64,000 nucleotides of DNA from Sanguinoderma infundibulare (Eukaryota; Basidiomycota; Agaricomycetes; Polyporales; Polyporaceae), in the NCBI GenBank assembly GCA_032821775.1, contig JAVLRN010000002.1, positions 3,658,001 to 3,722,000 of the forward strand. Reading direction: 5' to 3'. Positions 22,501-33,900 of the stretch are shown here, one piece after another. The position numbers and the translations under genes were made by a program. The notes under the pieces are model-generated. The model was given only the letters and a program-made list of their open reading frames with translations, did not search any database and was not told the DNA's origin. Position 1 is the stretch's first letter; every line of letters begins with the position of its first letter.

Positions 22501-24727
22501 GCACTACATTTGCCTTCAAAGGATTTACAAACCTCTTGACGTCCCGGCCCGCCTTGCGAAGGGTCTACAGAAGATCGCGACCCATGCTAGCCACGAACTC
22601 TATCTGAACCACCGCCTTTAGGAAGCACTTCTGCCCCAGTCACAAGTCAGCCCGAATGGATTGATCGTGCGCAATAGAGTTTGCGGGCGGAACTCACCCT
22701 CGCCTTCGCAGGCACTACCCTGCCCATCCACGGGCTTCTCTCCAGCCTCTGGCTTCCCGAATCCCGATGCGACCAAGAGCATGCCGCGACCTCGGGCGCC
22801 CGACGGTGAGGACCGCTGCTGCCGGCGAGCGATACGATTTCCACCGCCACCCTGCCGGTGCACGCATGTGCGACGGCGCAGGACGCGTTCGCAGGTGACG
22901 TCAAGTGCGCGCGAGGATCTTCACGCCGGGCCATCTCCGCAGGGGGTTAGCCCGCTCTATCGTCTGGAATGCGCGAGCAAGGTTCAGAGGCTGCTGCCAG
23001 GATCAGCATTCCGCTATGCTACCTCGGTCCTCTCGTCCTCTGGGCCAGCCGTGGCGGTCGCATCCGTGGTATCTAGGTTTCCTATATGATGGCTCAGCAC
23101 CCGAAGCCTGGACGTGCGGTCGCGTTCGGTGGAAGAACTCACCAGCGACGGCGAGGTGCTTCCCTCCGTGCTTGCCCCACGCTTCAGCGAAGGATTCGGA
23201 CGATAACCTTGCGCTCCGAGACACGCAAAGACGGTCGTAATTTGATCCCTAACGGCTCGCCTCGTGTCGCAGATTGCGCGATGTCCGCGGTGCAGGACGG
23301 CGCCCCGATCGTGCGGGCGTGTGTGGCCCCGCAGCGGGGGTGCATGATCTCCTCCTACGCAAACGGTGAGCATCGAGTGCTCCCGAGCCCCGAAGGTCCT
23401 CGGGTGTTCGGGGAAGGCGGGCAGGATGTTGTGGCCCGCTTGCAGTGGAATGACCCATCGATGATTAGCAGGAAGGACTCCGAGTCTGTGTTCCCGGGTC
23501 GCTGTGGATAGGATGTCTAAGGTCAAATTACAGTACGAGTACTCCTCCCAAACGTGCGTACCCTCCCTTGTGCTGCGCCGGTGGTGATGTTGCTGACGAA
23601 TATCTGTGCCGTGGAAGCTGGTGACCGGGACCGTCGGCGCCAGCGGTTGAGATAGGCAACCTCGACAAGCTCAAGGTTGCAATTGAGTACGGCTGGAGGG
23701 CAAGGTTACAATTGAGTACCAGATGGCGGGCAATATCGCCATACGGAGCTAAGTAGCAACAGTTGCATGCACAGTAGTCAGCATCGACGATCACTGGCGT
23801 GCCCCTCGGATATGGGAGGGCGATGCATGAACCTGGCCGTGAAGGAGTCGGGGAGAAGTAGGAGGGAACATGCGCTCGAGCAAGCTCCGAAAGCGCACGT
23901 TTGCAAGGATTGCTGCCGAACAAAAAATGACCGTTGCGAGCAAGGAGGACTGCGTGCATTTAAAATTCGTTGGCGCCGTTGGTAGCGGTCCCGAGGGCCA
24001 CATCGGAAACAACGCGGCATGGTGCAGGTATCAACTTGCATCTGGACGTGGCTGGCCCTCACCGCGGTGACCTAAGAAGGTCTGAAAGATATGTCAGTGA
24101 CAAGGCTGAGGGTCGGCGATATTCGATCGTGCGAGACATGTTTTCTTACCTCCGAATCCAGTTGCCTAGGGTGTTTTCTCCCGACGACATTTTCATGCCG
24201 TTAAGCGGCTGCTGTTCCTCAGAAATTTTACGCCAATGTCTGTCTGTGAGACGGGACGAGTGGAAGAACCGCATGCATGTGGAGGCCGAGGTTGTGGTTC
24301 AAGTTCGAACTCGAGAGGTACCAGGTTCAATATATTAGGCGCCCATGACCTCGAGTAGATCGCAGTGATCAATCTGTACGAGTCCCTCTGCTTTCCACCA
24401 TAATCCTAGCCTGCACCCGTCTTTGTCCGTCTTCGACTAGGGCTGAGGGTGCGTTGAACACTAGTCCTCATAACACTCGATTTCGGGCACTGATTTGGGA
24501 CGTGTGTTACCTGTGTGCTCTGGCAGTGGACACCAGAAATCATAAACGTCAATAAATAAAGTCGTGCTTTACGTCGATTCGGATACCCCTTGTACGGCGC
24601 TGCTCCTGGTAGATTCACCGCATTTGCAGTTAGTTGGAGAAGTTTGAGTGGACGGCCTTCAGGTGAGTTGTCGTCCTTTGCCAAGGGCTTACCCCCAATC
24701 TATGATTTTCCGGTCCTGCAAGGAAAC
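19568..24727. other. 5.2-kb gene-poor stretch
   Basis: No family-level similarity was recognised. Longest frames are 206 codons (22001-22621, plus) and 180 codons (19384-19926, minus); both are overlapped by equally long frames on the other strand, the pattern of GC-rich non-coding DNA. No inverted termini, poly(A) or reverse-transcriptase motif was found. A short direct repeat lies at 23672-23719. The last few hundred bases precede CUE3. Confidence 0.55.
23672..23719. repeat. 19-bp direct repeat pair
   Basis: Two copies of caaggttRcaattgagtac (one g/a difference) at 23672-23690 and 23701-23719, separated by 10 bp. Origin unknown. Confidence 0.85.
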
Positions 24728-27276
24728 ATGGCCACTACTACCCTCCGGCCGCTCCCGCCATACCCATCCACTCGCGCACGCGCATCGCTCACGCCCTCGC
24801 AATCCTCCACGCTCGTCCAGACCATCTCCACCGTCCTTTCGCAAGTCCTTTCCCTCTCTGACGTCCAGATACCCACCGCCGCCACTCTCACGTTCATCTC
24901 CTCCTACGCGAAGGATGCCGCCCAGCAGTCCCTCCAGGCCCTCGTGTGGGGCACGGACGACCCTTCAACCAAGCTCACCCAGACAGAGCGCAAGGTCCGC
25001 CACGCTGTCTTCCTCCTCGCAGAGCGACTCGCCCCCCTCGGTGCGCTCGACCTCCAAACCCTCGTCGACCTCAGCGTCGCCTACGCACGCGTCTCCCCCG
25101 CACGTCTCCGCGCCCTCTTCTCGGCCGCGTTCGTGCAGTCGTCGACATCGTCGGCGTTGGTCGAGCAAGTACAACACAGCGCCGTCCCAGCGTTCGCTGC
25201 CCTCCTCGCATCCCCCGCCCACGGCCTCTACGGCCTCCGCAAGACCGCGCACGTCGTCCTCTCCTTCCTGCGTCCCGCCCCAGGCGCGGTGACCCGCGCG
25301 TTCGCGCGCAACAAGCTCTTCGTCCGCGCTCTCGCGACTGCGTACCACGCCGGCCTCGCCACCATCGCGCAGACCTACGGCGGGCTCCGCGCGCTCTCCA
25401 CCGCAAGCACGCAGTCGCAGCCGCGCGAGCTGGACGAGTGGGAGCGCCTCTTCCTCGCAACCAAAGTCGCGCTCCTCGACGCCTTCCACCTGCTCGTCCG
25501 CACCCTCCTCGACGACGTCGCCGCCGTCCCCACCGCGGGCCCCGCGCTCGCGGCCCAGGCCGAGCCCGCGTTCGAGGTCGTCTTCGACCTCGTCGACCTC
25601 CCCTTCCCCTCCACGACTACCCCAGCGGATCCGGACGATGGCGTGCACGGTGGCGTGACGGTGGCGTTCCTCGACCGGCCGCTGCTCGCGGACTACCAGC
25701 ACGCGTACGACTTTGCGCGGACGCTCAGGGACGCGCTCCGCCGCACCGAGGACGCGCGGACGGACCTCCTCGACGCGACCCTGCGCCAGATGCAGGTCCA
25801 CATGGGCGCGGGCGCGGACAGCACTAGTGCTGATGCTAGTGCCAGTGTTAGCGGGTCGACGGAGCGCGCACCCGGGGCGCTCAAGCTGCTCTTGCGGTCC
25901 TCGGGCGTCCCGCCAGGGATCGATATTAATCTCGGGCGCGGGCCCTCGGGGGCGAAGATGGACGCGAAGGGCAAGGGCAAGGAGAAGGACACGAGCACGA
26001 GCGTGGGCCAGCGGGTCGGCAGCGGCGTCGGCGCTGATGATGAGCAGCTGGATCTAGCGGTGGCGCAGGTGTTGGACTTGCTGCCGGACCAGGAGCCGGG
26101 GTACGTGCGGTACGTGCTATCGCACAGCGATTATCCATACAGGGGAGACGCGGAGCGGCTCATCGGCGCGTTGCTCGAGGGCACGGCGCCGTCGCAGGCG
26201 GACGTCGACGCTGCGCTGGCGAGGGAAGGCGGAGGCGGAGAAGGCGGAGGGAACGCTGTGCCACTGCAGGATGTGGAGATGGACGAGTTCGCGTTCACGC
26301 GTGAGAGGCGGAACGTGTGGGATGAGGAGGTGATGGACTTGAGCAGGGTTAGGACGGGGAAGAAGAGGTATATGTCCGGACGTCCGCGGTCGTCTCGATC
26401 CAGCGTGTGCTGACACGGTGCCCTCGCCTAGTGACGACGCGAATACGGTCCTGGAGGACCGCTCGTTCATGAACGAGCAGATGAAGGCGGACATTCTCAG
26501 GCGCGCCGAGGAGATCTCAGACTCCGAGGGTGAGGAAGAAGAGGCAGCGGGCGGGAAGGGCATAGGTAAGGGCAAGGCGATCGCGTTCGAGGAGGAGCTG
26601 GACGAGGAGGGTGCGATCAGGGTGCGGGATGGAGACACGAGTGAAGAGGAGGACGAGTCAGATGGGGAGGAGCGCGGCGGTGTCGAGGTGCGTTCTGCTC
26701 AAGTTGTGACTTCCGTCTGAAGTCTTTGCGCTCTGACCCATCTCCATTGTAGACCCCGCGCAGCCCAGAGACGGTGCTCGAGCTAGCGTACATCCGGGAC
26801 CCGAAGCTCTTCGAGCGAGACGGGCAGACGCGCCGGAGCAAGGCGCGCGCGGACCTCAAGGCGCAGACCGGGTGGACGGACGAACAGATAGAAGGATGGC
26901 GGATCATGCTCGAGAGAGACGTACGTTGCGCGCGCTACGCTCAACACCCATTCAGCTGACGCCATGCGTGCTTGCTTTCGGACAGCCAAAGAAGAAAGAG
27001 AAGATGCTGGCGAAACACGAGTTCAGCGGCAACAAGCCGCTCGACCCTCCTGTCGCCGAAGGAAGCCAGTCTGCTTCCCGTGGTGCGGGAGGACACGGTC
27101 CGCGCGGTCGTGGAAGGGGACGTGGTCGCGGAGGACGTGAAGGTGGCGGCGGCGATGGTGGCGACGACGCCGCGCGGGACCGCGCGTGGAAGGACAAGAA
27201 CAAGGCGAGACGGGGAAACCACGATAGGAAACGGGGACATGACAAGAAGATGGCAAGGGCGGGGGGTCCCAGCTAA
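24728..27276 (+). CDS. CUE3: CUE-domain protein Cue3/ASCC2, ribosome quality control trigger
   Basis: Four exons (24728-26367, 26432-26687, 26753-26920, 26986-27276) give 784 residues. Cue3/ASCC2 binds ubiquitin through its CUE domain and helps split collided ribosomes in the RQT/ASC-1 complex. The helical N-terminal half ends before a Lys/Gly linker. The CUE domain, LDLAVAQVLDLLPDQEPGYV with LSHSDYPYRGDAERLIGALL, spans about residues 438-485. The signature DLSRVRTGKK follows, then acidic low-complexity sequence, the conserved AYIRDPKLFERDGQTRRS block and a basic RGRGRGRGG tail ending DKKMARAGGPS. This order is the family's. Intron 1 restores frame AG/T with no stop. The ATG follows a CT-rich region; an upstream continuation of the frame lacks an ATG. 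Confidence 0.92.
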
Positions 27277-27696
27277 ATGTCTGATCGTTGGCCTGGTGTG
27301 GTAGACGACTCAGGGCATTCAAGTTACACAAGGTGCTGTACTCATGGCCTCACCAGCCCGCAGCAAAACGGGCTCTTGATGCTCGTGAAAGTGGACGTCA
27401 CGATAGGTATTTCAGATAAGTGTCATCGGGCGGAATAGGCGAACTTCTCCGTTGTGTCCCGGGAAGACGGTGCTCTGGGTGACCTATACGTCAGTATCCA
27501 TGCTACCTGGATGTCCCCCGCGTGGTAACTCGCTGCGTCGCATAAATTCTTGCACTCTGGTTAGCTGGCTTGTTCGACTGCAGACTGAACGTTGTGTGCT
27601 TCCATTGGCGCAGTATCATTATCACTTTGGTTTATAACCTGTACTGCACCCGTCCTCCCGTCCCTATCTTCTTCTTCCATCTTAACCGCGTCCCAG
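27277..27696. other. Spacer and promoter of the DUF6533-like gene
   Basis: Spacer of 420 bp. A CT-rich run directly before 27697 is a likely leader. Nothing else seen. Confidence 0.45.
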
Positions 27697-29467
27697 ATGT
27701 CTACCATTGACCTTCGGTCGTTTCAAGCAAGTATGCAATCGTGAGTGAAACGGCCTATCTCTTCGGCAGGCAATCTAACATGATTGATCTGTGCAGCGCT
27801 CAAATTAGAAATTACTGTGTCATTTCGGCATCGGGTATGTGTGTTGCCCTTGCATCGTAGTCGCATACATTGACCTCGGACGTCCCAGCACTTGCTCTAT
27901 ATGAATGCTTCATCACAATCGGGGACTCGATCCATCACTTTTTACACCGCGACAAAGTCAATCGGATGACCGTGCTGTATTTCATGAACAGGTACCTCAT
28001 GGTTTTGTACAATGTCCTCAACATCGCAGACAACGCGGCCATGCACATGTCCGCTCAGGTACGTTCCATCTCGGTCAGCGTGTCGAATAAAGCTTCATGT
28101 ATTTCTTACAGAGGTGCGAGGTTTTCCGCCTCGTCCGTGAAGCACCGTCGCCGCTGAAACGTGCTGGCTCAGCTGCTCTCGATTTATCATATCGGCTAGG
28201 GTGCTCGGGATGTGCATGTATGTGATTTGGGCAGGTAAGCGCTGCTCATTATGCGAGTACCCATTTAATGCTGCATACTGACAAGAAGTCTTTATGTGTT
28301 AGGATTCTGTGGACCCTGCGCGTACGCTTTGAGCAAGAAGACGATTTTATCGATCTTTGTTTGCATTCTGTCCCTGATCCCACTTGGAACTGAGATAGTA
28401 ATGTCTTGCTTGTCCTATAAATTTGATGTGGGCAGCTGAGTATCGTGCTTCAGACCGAATTTCGGCTTGGGTACCGAGGAGAGAATCTAGTTCAAGGTCT
28501 AGCGTTGGTCTGCATCACAACAGATAAAGAAGGGCTTCTCCTAGGACGACGGTTAGTCGACTTCCTTATCATGAAGGTCCTTGAAACTTACTAACGGAGG
28601 TCTCGAATGTAGCCGTAGGTCCTCTCCGCCCGTGCTGGACAAGCTGAAGGCTGATTACTTTTGGAAGTAACCATCGCATCCAGAACGGGTCTCATCACCG
28701 CCGATTGTCTTCTCTGCTTCTTGTTCTGGTCCACGCAAAGGGGGTTTTCGGGCCTTATGCTCAATAGACGGACTCTAGCTTCAGTCTTCGTACGCAATGG
28801 TGAGCACTCCTAGACGATGTCGTGTTACGGTGACCACGTTGATCAAGGAAGCCTGTAGGATCCTTGTATTTCATGTGAGCACCAGTCCCTTTGCCGCACG
28901 ATGTACTATAACACAAATGGTCGTTGAAAGCCTCTTGTTGGCCCTCAACGTTTTGCATTTAACAATATTCGTATTCTGGATGTCGGTGAGCTGGCGCTGA
29001 TCTCTCATGCTAGACCTAGCCCACCAGACAACGATTAAACTGAGCGCACTTAGGTAGAACCAACGTCACAATACCCCGGTTATGCCAACGCTCTTGTCTT
29101 CGTTGAACCGTACGTCCCCTGTTCGTCCCCTGTAATTTAGAGAGTGCTGACTCACCGTGGCAAAATGCGCAGGCTGTCCGCAATTCTTGTGTCCCGATTT
29201 CTCATCGACATCCGATCTGCCGAGCGACGGATATGCTACGTGGGAGCATCCCATTCGGTGATGACGTCCGAAGCGAGCACCATCGCTTTCAGAGGTAACG
29301 CGCTCTCGGCTCATGCGCCTTCACGCAGGGCGACATCTCCGTCAGTCGTGTCAACAAACGATATATCGACTTCGTCGGGAGAGGACGATGACCTGGCAAA
29401 TCATGTTGTCTTCAAACGGCGCCGCAGAGAGCATGCGATTACTTTGGCGTTGCACACATCTCGTTGA
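27697..29467 (+). pseudogene. DUF6533-like multi-pass membrane protein gene, probably damaged
   Basis: Fragments match, in order, the basidiomycete DUF6533-type membrane proteins: SAQIRNYCVISAS, ALALYECFITIGDS, VLYFMNRYLMVLYNV, then AYALSKKTILSIFVCILSLI. Next come VTIASRTGLITADCLLCFLF, SVFVRNG, ESLLLALNVLHLTIFVFW, YANALVFVEP and LSAILVSRFLIDIRSAERR. The first three exons (27697-27740, 27797-27834, 27889-28058) and the exons at 29054-29109 and from 29173 splice cleanly. At about 28320 the conserved WTLR and AYALS blocks lie in different frames. The join after SVFVRNG (28799) also has no frame-matching acceptor. One-base indels are therefore likely, although undetected micro-exons remain possible. 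Function in this family is unknown. Confidence 0.55.
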
Positions 29468-29754
29468 TTGTACTGTTCATCATTATAGCCTGAAAGGCAC
29501 TGCTTAACATGCTTGGATAAAAACACGAAGGACCCGTACCGGCACTTCGAGCTGGGGAGCAACAGCATCGCTTGTCGAAAAAAAAACCCTGCCCGCGACT
29601 TGCCGTTAATGAGCACAGCTTCAGCGTGTGCAAGGCCGCGTTTCTCACGGCACACTCCACTCCCCACAACGCCACCACCGCGCGACTTTGGCGTGGCACC
29701 GCGAATTTCATTCTCAAGTGCCAAGAAAGATCGCCCGATATTTGGACAAACAAG

Positions 29755-30463
29755 ATGGCTAAGAAGGGCGCCGCATCCACCGACAAGAAAGCTGCAGACA
29801 AGAAAGGCGGAGGAAAGAGCACCAACGCGCCCAAGAACTCGGACGAATCCGCGGACAAGAAGGTAAAGCCGCTTTCAATCCTCGACCCCCAGGCCACCAG
29901 AGCAGCGGTGCAGCGAGTCCTCGAGCTAACCATACCCCACCTTATCGACAGGGCAAAGCCGCTCTGAAAGCCGCGACGTCCGTGAACGTCCGCCACATCC
30001 TCTGCGAAAAGCAGTCCAAAGCCCTCGAGGCTCTGCAGAAGATCCAGGTCTGTCCGGTCTCCCCATCCTTTCCTGTTTCGCCGTCCGAGCTGACCGATGG
30101 CGTATCCGCAGGAGGGCCAACGTTTCGACAGAGTCGCCCAAGAGTACTCCGAGGACAAGGCCAAAGGTACGGTACCGCCCAGCGCCACAAGTCTCCTCAT
30201 CCTCCGTTCCTCCTCAGTCTCTCATTTGCCTCTTACGACCAGCGGGCGGGAGCTTGGGCTGGATGGTCCGCGGATCGATGGTGGTGCGTCCCCGTTGTTA
30301 TCGCGCGAGAGTCGCCGTGGAAGTGTCTGATCACGGCTTCCAGGGAGCGTTCCAGGATGCAGCCTTTGCGCTCCAGCCCTCGACGGTCGACAAGCCCATC
30401 TTATCGCCCCTCGTCAAGACGCAGTTCGGATACCACATCATCATGGTCGAGGGAAGGAAATAG
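29755..30463 (+). CDS. PIN4: Parvulin-type peptidyl-prolyl isomerase (Par14/PIN4 type)
   Basis: Five exons (29755-29862, 29952-30047, 30112-30166, 30243-30283, 30344-30463) give 139 residues, close to Par14's 131. The Lys/Gly-rich N terminus ([20 protein letters not shown]) is the nucleic-acid-binding tail of Par14 proteins. The rotamase domain has [45 protein letters not shown] and FQDAAFALQ, ending [16 protein letters not shown]. There is no WW domain, so it is the Par14 and not the Pin1 type, probably not phospho-specific; in other organisms it acts in ribosome biogenesis and chromatin. All intron phases agree. Confidence 0.96.
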
Positions 30464-30962
30464 TAACTCTCCTACTCAAGTCCTGTTTCGCCACATACCT
30501 TTGTATTACGACTCGCACAGTCGCTCTGACCCCATCTTGCCCTTCCCCGCATGCCATACATCTCCCAATCCAACGAGATCGCCTGGAATCGTCCCCATCA
30601 CGGAGCGGCACATTCTGAGCCGCTTTCAACCCCTAAGTCTACTCGACGATCAGCAGGAAGGGGTAATCTCGGTGAGCCCATGCAATCAAATTGCCTCGAA
30701 CCACCCACGATCCTTCTGAGCCTCTCCAAAGCCGAAGAAGGAGCATGGATTATTTGAGTAGCTACAGTGACAAAGAACATCATGACAGAGGGGGCACAGA
30801 GCGCGTGTAACCATAAAACGTAATAATCTCATAGATAACAAGCACAACCGGCCGACAACGGACGATCGCCGTCTCCAATGAAATGAGCAAAAACAAACCC
30901 AAAACATATCAACCGCACAAAGCCAAGAGCCCTCGAAGACAATTTCAACCCAGCGCGTCCTC
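30464..30962. other. Convergent spacer
   Basis: About 500 bp between the 3' ends of the parvulin and SNT1 genes; contains both presumed polyadenylation regions and no recognisable gene. Confidence 0.5.
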
Positions 30963-33900
30963 CTACATGAAGTCCATGTCGTTGTTCGAATTCTGCCCCG
31001 CCGACAACCGCGTCCTGTGCTCCAAGTACCGCTTTAGGTCGTCCGTCGTCTCCAACGCCGCCGGCAGCCCCCCTCCTCCATTCGGGCCAGCCCCAGGGAC
31101 GACCGGCGCCCCTCCAGGCCGCGTGAGCGTAGGCACCTGCCACGGCTGCGGTGCGAAGTCACTGAACTCCAGCATCATCGGATTGTTGCCGCCACCCAGG
31201 GCGACGGACGCGACCGGGATGCCGGACGCAGCGCGGGAGAGCGACGGCTGTCCCGCGAAGTTGGAAGGCGACAGGTTCGAGTACGCCATTGCGGAAGGGA
31301 AGGACATCGTCAGCGTCGGCGGGCGTCCGCCCAGGCCGTTCGTGAGCGGATTGGGGTTGCCGCGTGACGTGCTGGCGAAGGCAGACCCGATGCCCCCCTG
31401 GTACGGAGCGGATGGCCGATAGGTCGGCACAGGTATGCCTTGGAATGCGGGATATCGCTTGTCATTCTCGGACAGCAGAGAACCGTCCGGATTGGGAGGG
31501 GGAGACATGCGGCCGCTGCTTCTGGAGCGGACTAGAGAAATGTCAACAGCTTGGGTGTGTGCCTTGCTACTACTGGCGGAGCCGAGGTGCTTGTTCTCGT
31601 GCGGCGTCGGAGACCTCTTCGGAGCCTGAGCCACGACCTTGGACAGGTTCATCTCCGTCGAGTGCGACCGATAGAAGGCGGCGACCTGGATCGTCGTCTA
31701 TTGACACAGCGCGGAGCCCCCATCAGACCCATGAGGGAGGGAAACAGGCCATGTGCAGGACACGCACCTTGTTCGCCATCGACGCAGCGATCCGCTTGAA
31801 GTCATCACCATGCTGGGCGAGCAGCTTCAGGAAAAGGGCTGTCAGGGGCTCCTGTATCACTAATCGGGGTGCGGGGTGGAGGTTACGGATGAGACTTGCC
31901 TTTGTCGTCGTCCGACCAGTTTCCAGACCCGCTTCCCGTCTTCTTACGCGGGGGCGCATCGGGTTGTTCGCCAGGCGCGTTTTCCGCCACAGGAGTGGAA
32001 GGCGTCTGGCTCTCATCTCCGGCTGCTGCGGCTTCTGCCTCGAGCTCCGCTTTGCTCTTGCGACCCTTGCGTGTCCGCTTCGCTGGTCGCTCTTCCTCCT
32101 GTGAGCACAACTTCAATATTAGCGTCAAGCTCCTCAGAGGACAACCAGTTGCTACTTACTGCCGGCTCTTCGGGGCCATCGGCTTCCATGGCAGCCGCAG
32201 CCTTCGCAGAGGGATTCGCTCGTCGACGCGGTCGCTTCTGAGAATTAGGTTCAGGATCCGGCGTAGGCGTGGCGTCTGGTGTGTTCTGGGCCGTCCCCCT
32301 TCTCGAAAGCGGTGCCTTCCTCGTCGACGCAGACTCGTTCGGGTCCGCGCTCGTGCTTGCAGGAGGCACGGGCGTGGCAGAGCCTGCTACGCCACGTTTC
32401 CGCCTCCCAGACGAGCTGGGGGTCCCGTCCCTTTTCCCAGAAACCTCGTCGTCGTGCTTGAGGATGTCCGCAAGAAGCGCGTTGCCCTTCTGCTTGCCGT
32501 TGCGCCCGCGGCGCGTCCGCTTGCCGATAGTGTTGTACTGCGCGATGACCTTGCGGAAGTCGATGGTCGTGTTCTTGTGCAGGTAGTAGTACGTGACGCA
32601 CTGCGACGGGGTCTTGTTTGGCAGGTAGTCGGCGATGATGCCGAACTGCTTCGGGTGGATCGCGTACTTGTCGATGAAGACCTTCTTCTCCTGCTCCGTC
32701 CAGTCGTCGATGCCCGTCTCGAGCTTGTAGAACTCGTGCGGGTCCTCGACGAGGTTGTTCGTGTCGTCGTAGATGTACTCCACCCGCCCCTTCGTGACCG
32801 AGACCATGTCCGGGATAACCGCCCCGTTCTTCTGCGACAGGTGGTTCGCGTCCGTCAGCTCCTCGTTGCCCAGGCTCGCCAGGATCTGCTCCATCTCGAG
32901 GTCCGAGCGGACCGCGTCGCCCATCGCCGCCGTGCGCCTCGTCGTGCGTCCTGCCGTAGCAGCGGCCTCCTCCAGTGCGCTCGCCCGTGCGACCTCGTCC
33001 AGCTTCGCACAGTGGACCATCCACCGCTCGTGCAATGCCAGGTACTCCTTTCGCAATCGTGTTACCTTCTCCGCCAACGCTGCTTGGTGCTGAGCAAACC
33101 GCTTGCGCAATGAGTGCTTCGTCCCACCGAATACGCCCTCGGTGAGCTGCTGCTGCACCTTCTCCGCCTCCTTCGCCGCCACGGACCGCACGAAGGTTTC
33201 CGGTTCGGGAATGGCCGGCGCCTCAGGTTCAGCGAGCTGGCGGTTGGAGAAGAGTATGGGCTCGACACGAGCATCCTGCGTGATGGGGTCGTGTCGGAAA
33301 CGCAGTTTCGCGACCAGCCGGAGCGCCTCCGACAAGGGTAGGTCCTGCATCATCTTCTCTCCTACTTCGACATCGTGAGTGCGCTCTGTCACATCGTTCC
33401 TGGGAGGGGCTGGAGCAGCCTTCTCTGGGACGATGGTGGCGTATACATCCTTCTCTGCACCTTCGGTCTCCTCCCTGAGTGTCTCCTCGCTCGCTGGAGG
33501 CGAGAGCTCACCGGATTCGATATGAGACTTCTCCAATGTCGGTGGTGCGGACGATACGGGAGACACTTGAACGCGAACCTCACGAACAGTAGTTGCAGGG
33601 GCCGGTGCAAGAGGGGGTGGGGTCCTAGCAACAGCTCGCTGAACGACAGGCTGCACGACAGGCTCGGCAACAGGTTCGGCAATAGGTTCGGCAGCATGCT
33701 CGGCAATATGTTCGGCGACAGGCTCGGCAACAGGTTCAGCGAGAGGCTCGGCAACACCGTCGGCAACAGGCTTGACGACAGGTTCGACGACTGGCGGAGG
33801 CACGAGCGGAGGTTCGACTCGAGGAGAAGGAGCAACAGATGGGAGACGAGGAACTGGAACTTCAGGCGACGCGATAGTAAGACCAGGGATCATCCAGTCA

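Noticed and set aside
22001..22621. 206-codon plus-strand open frame in the gene-poor stretch
   Set aside because: Overlapped by long frames in other phases (22009-22539), composition is Pro/Arg/Ser-rich as expected for GC-rich non-coding DNA, and there are no motifs.
24965..25801. 278-codon minus-strand frame opposite CUE3
   Set aside because: Antisense shadow of a GC-rich coding exon. Similar shadows occur opposite YRA1, SNT1, NMA1 and the F-box-like gene.
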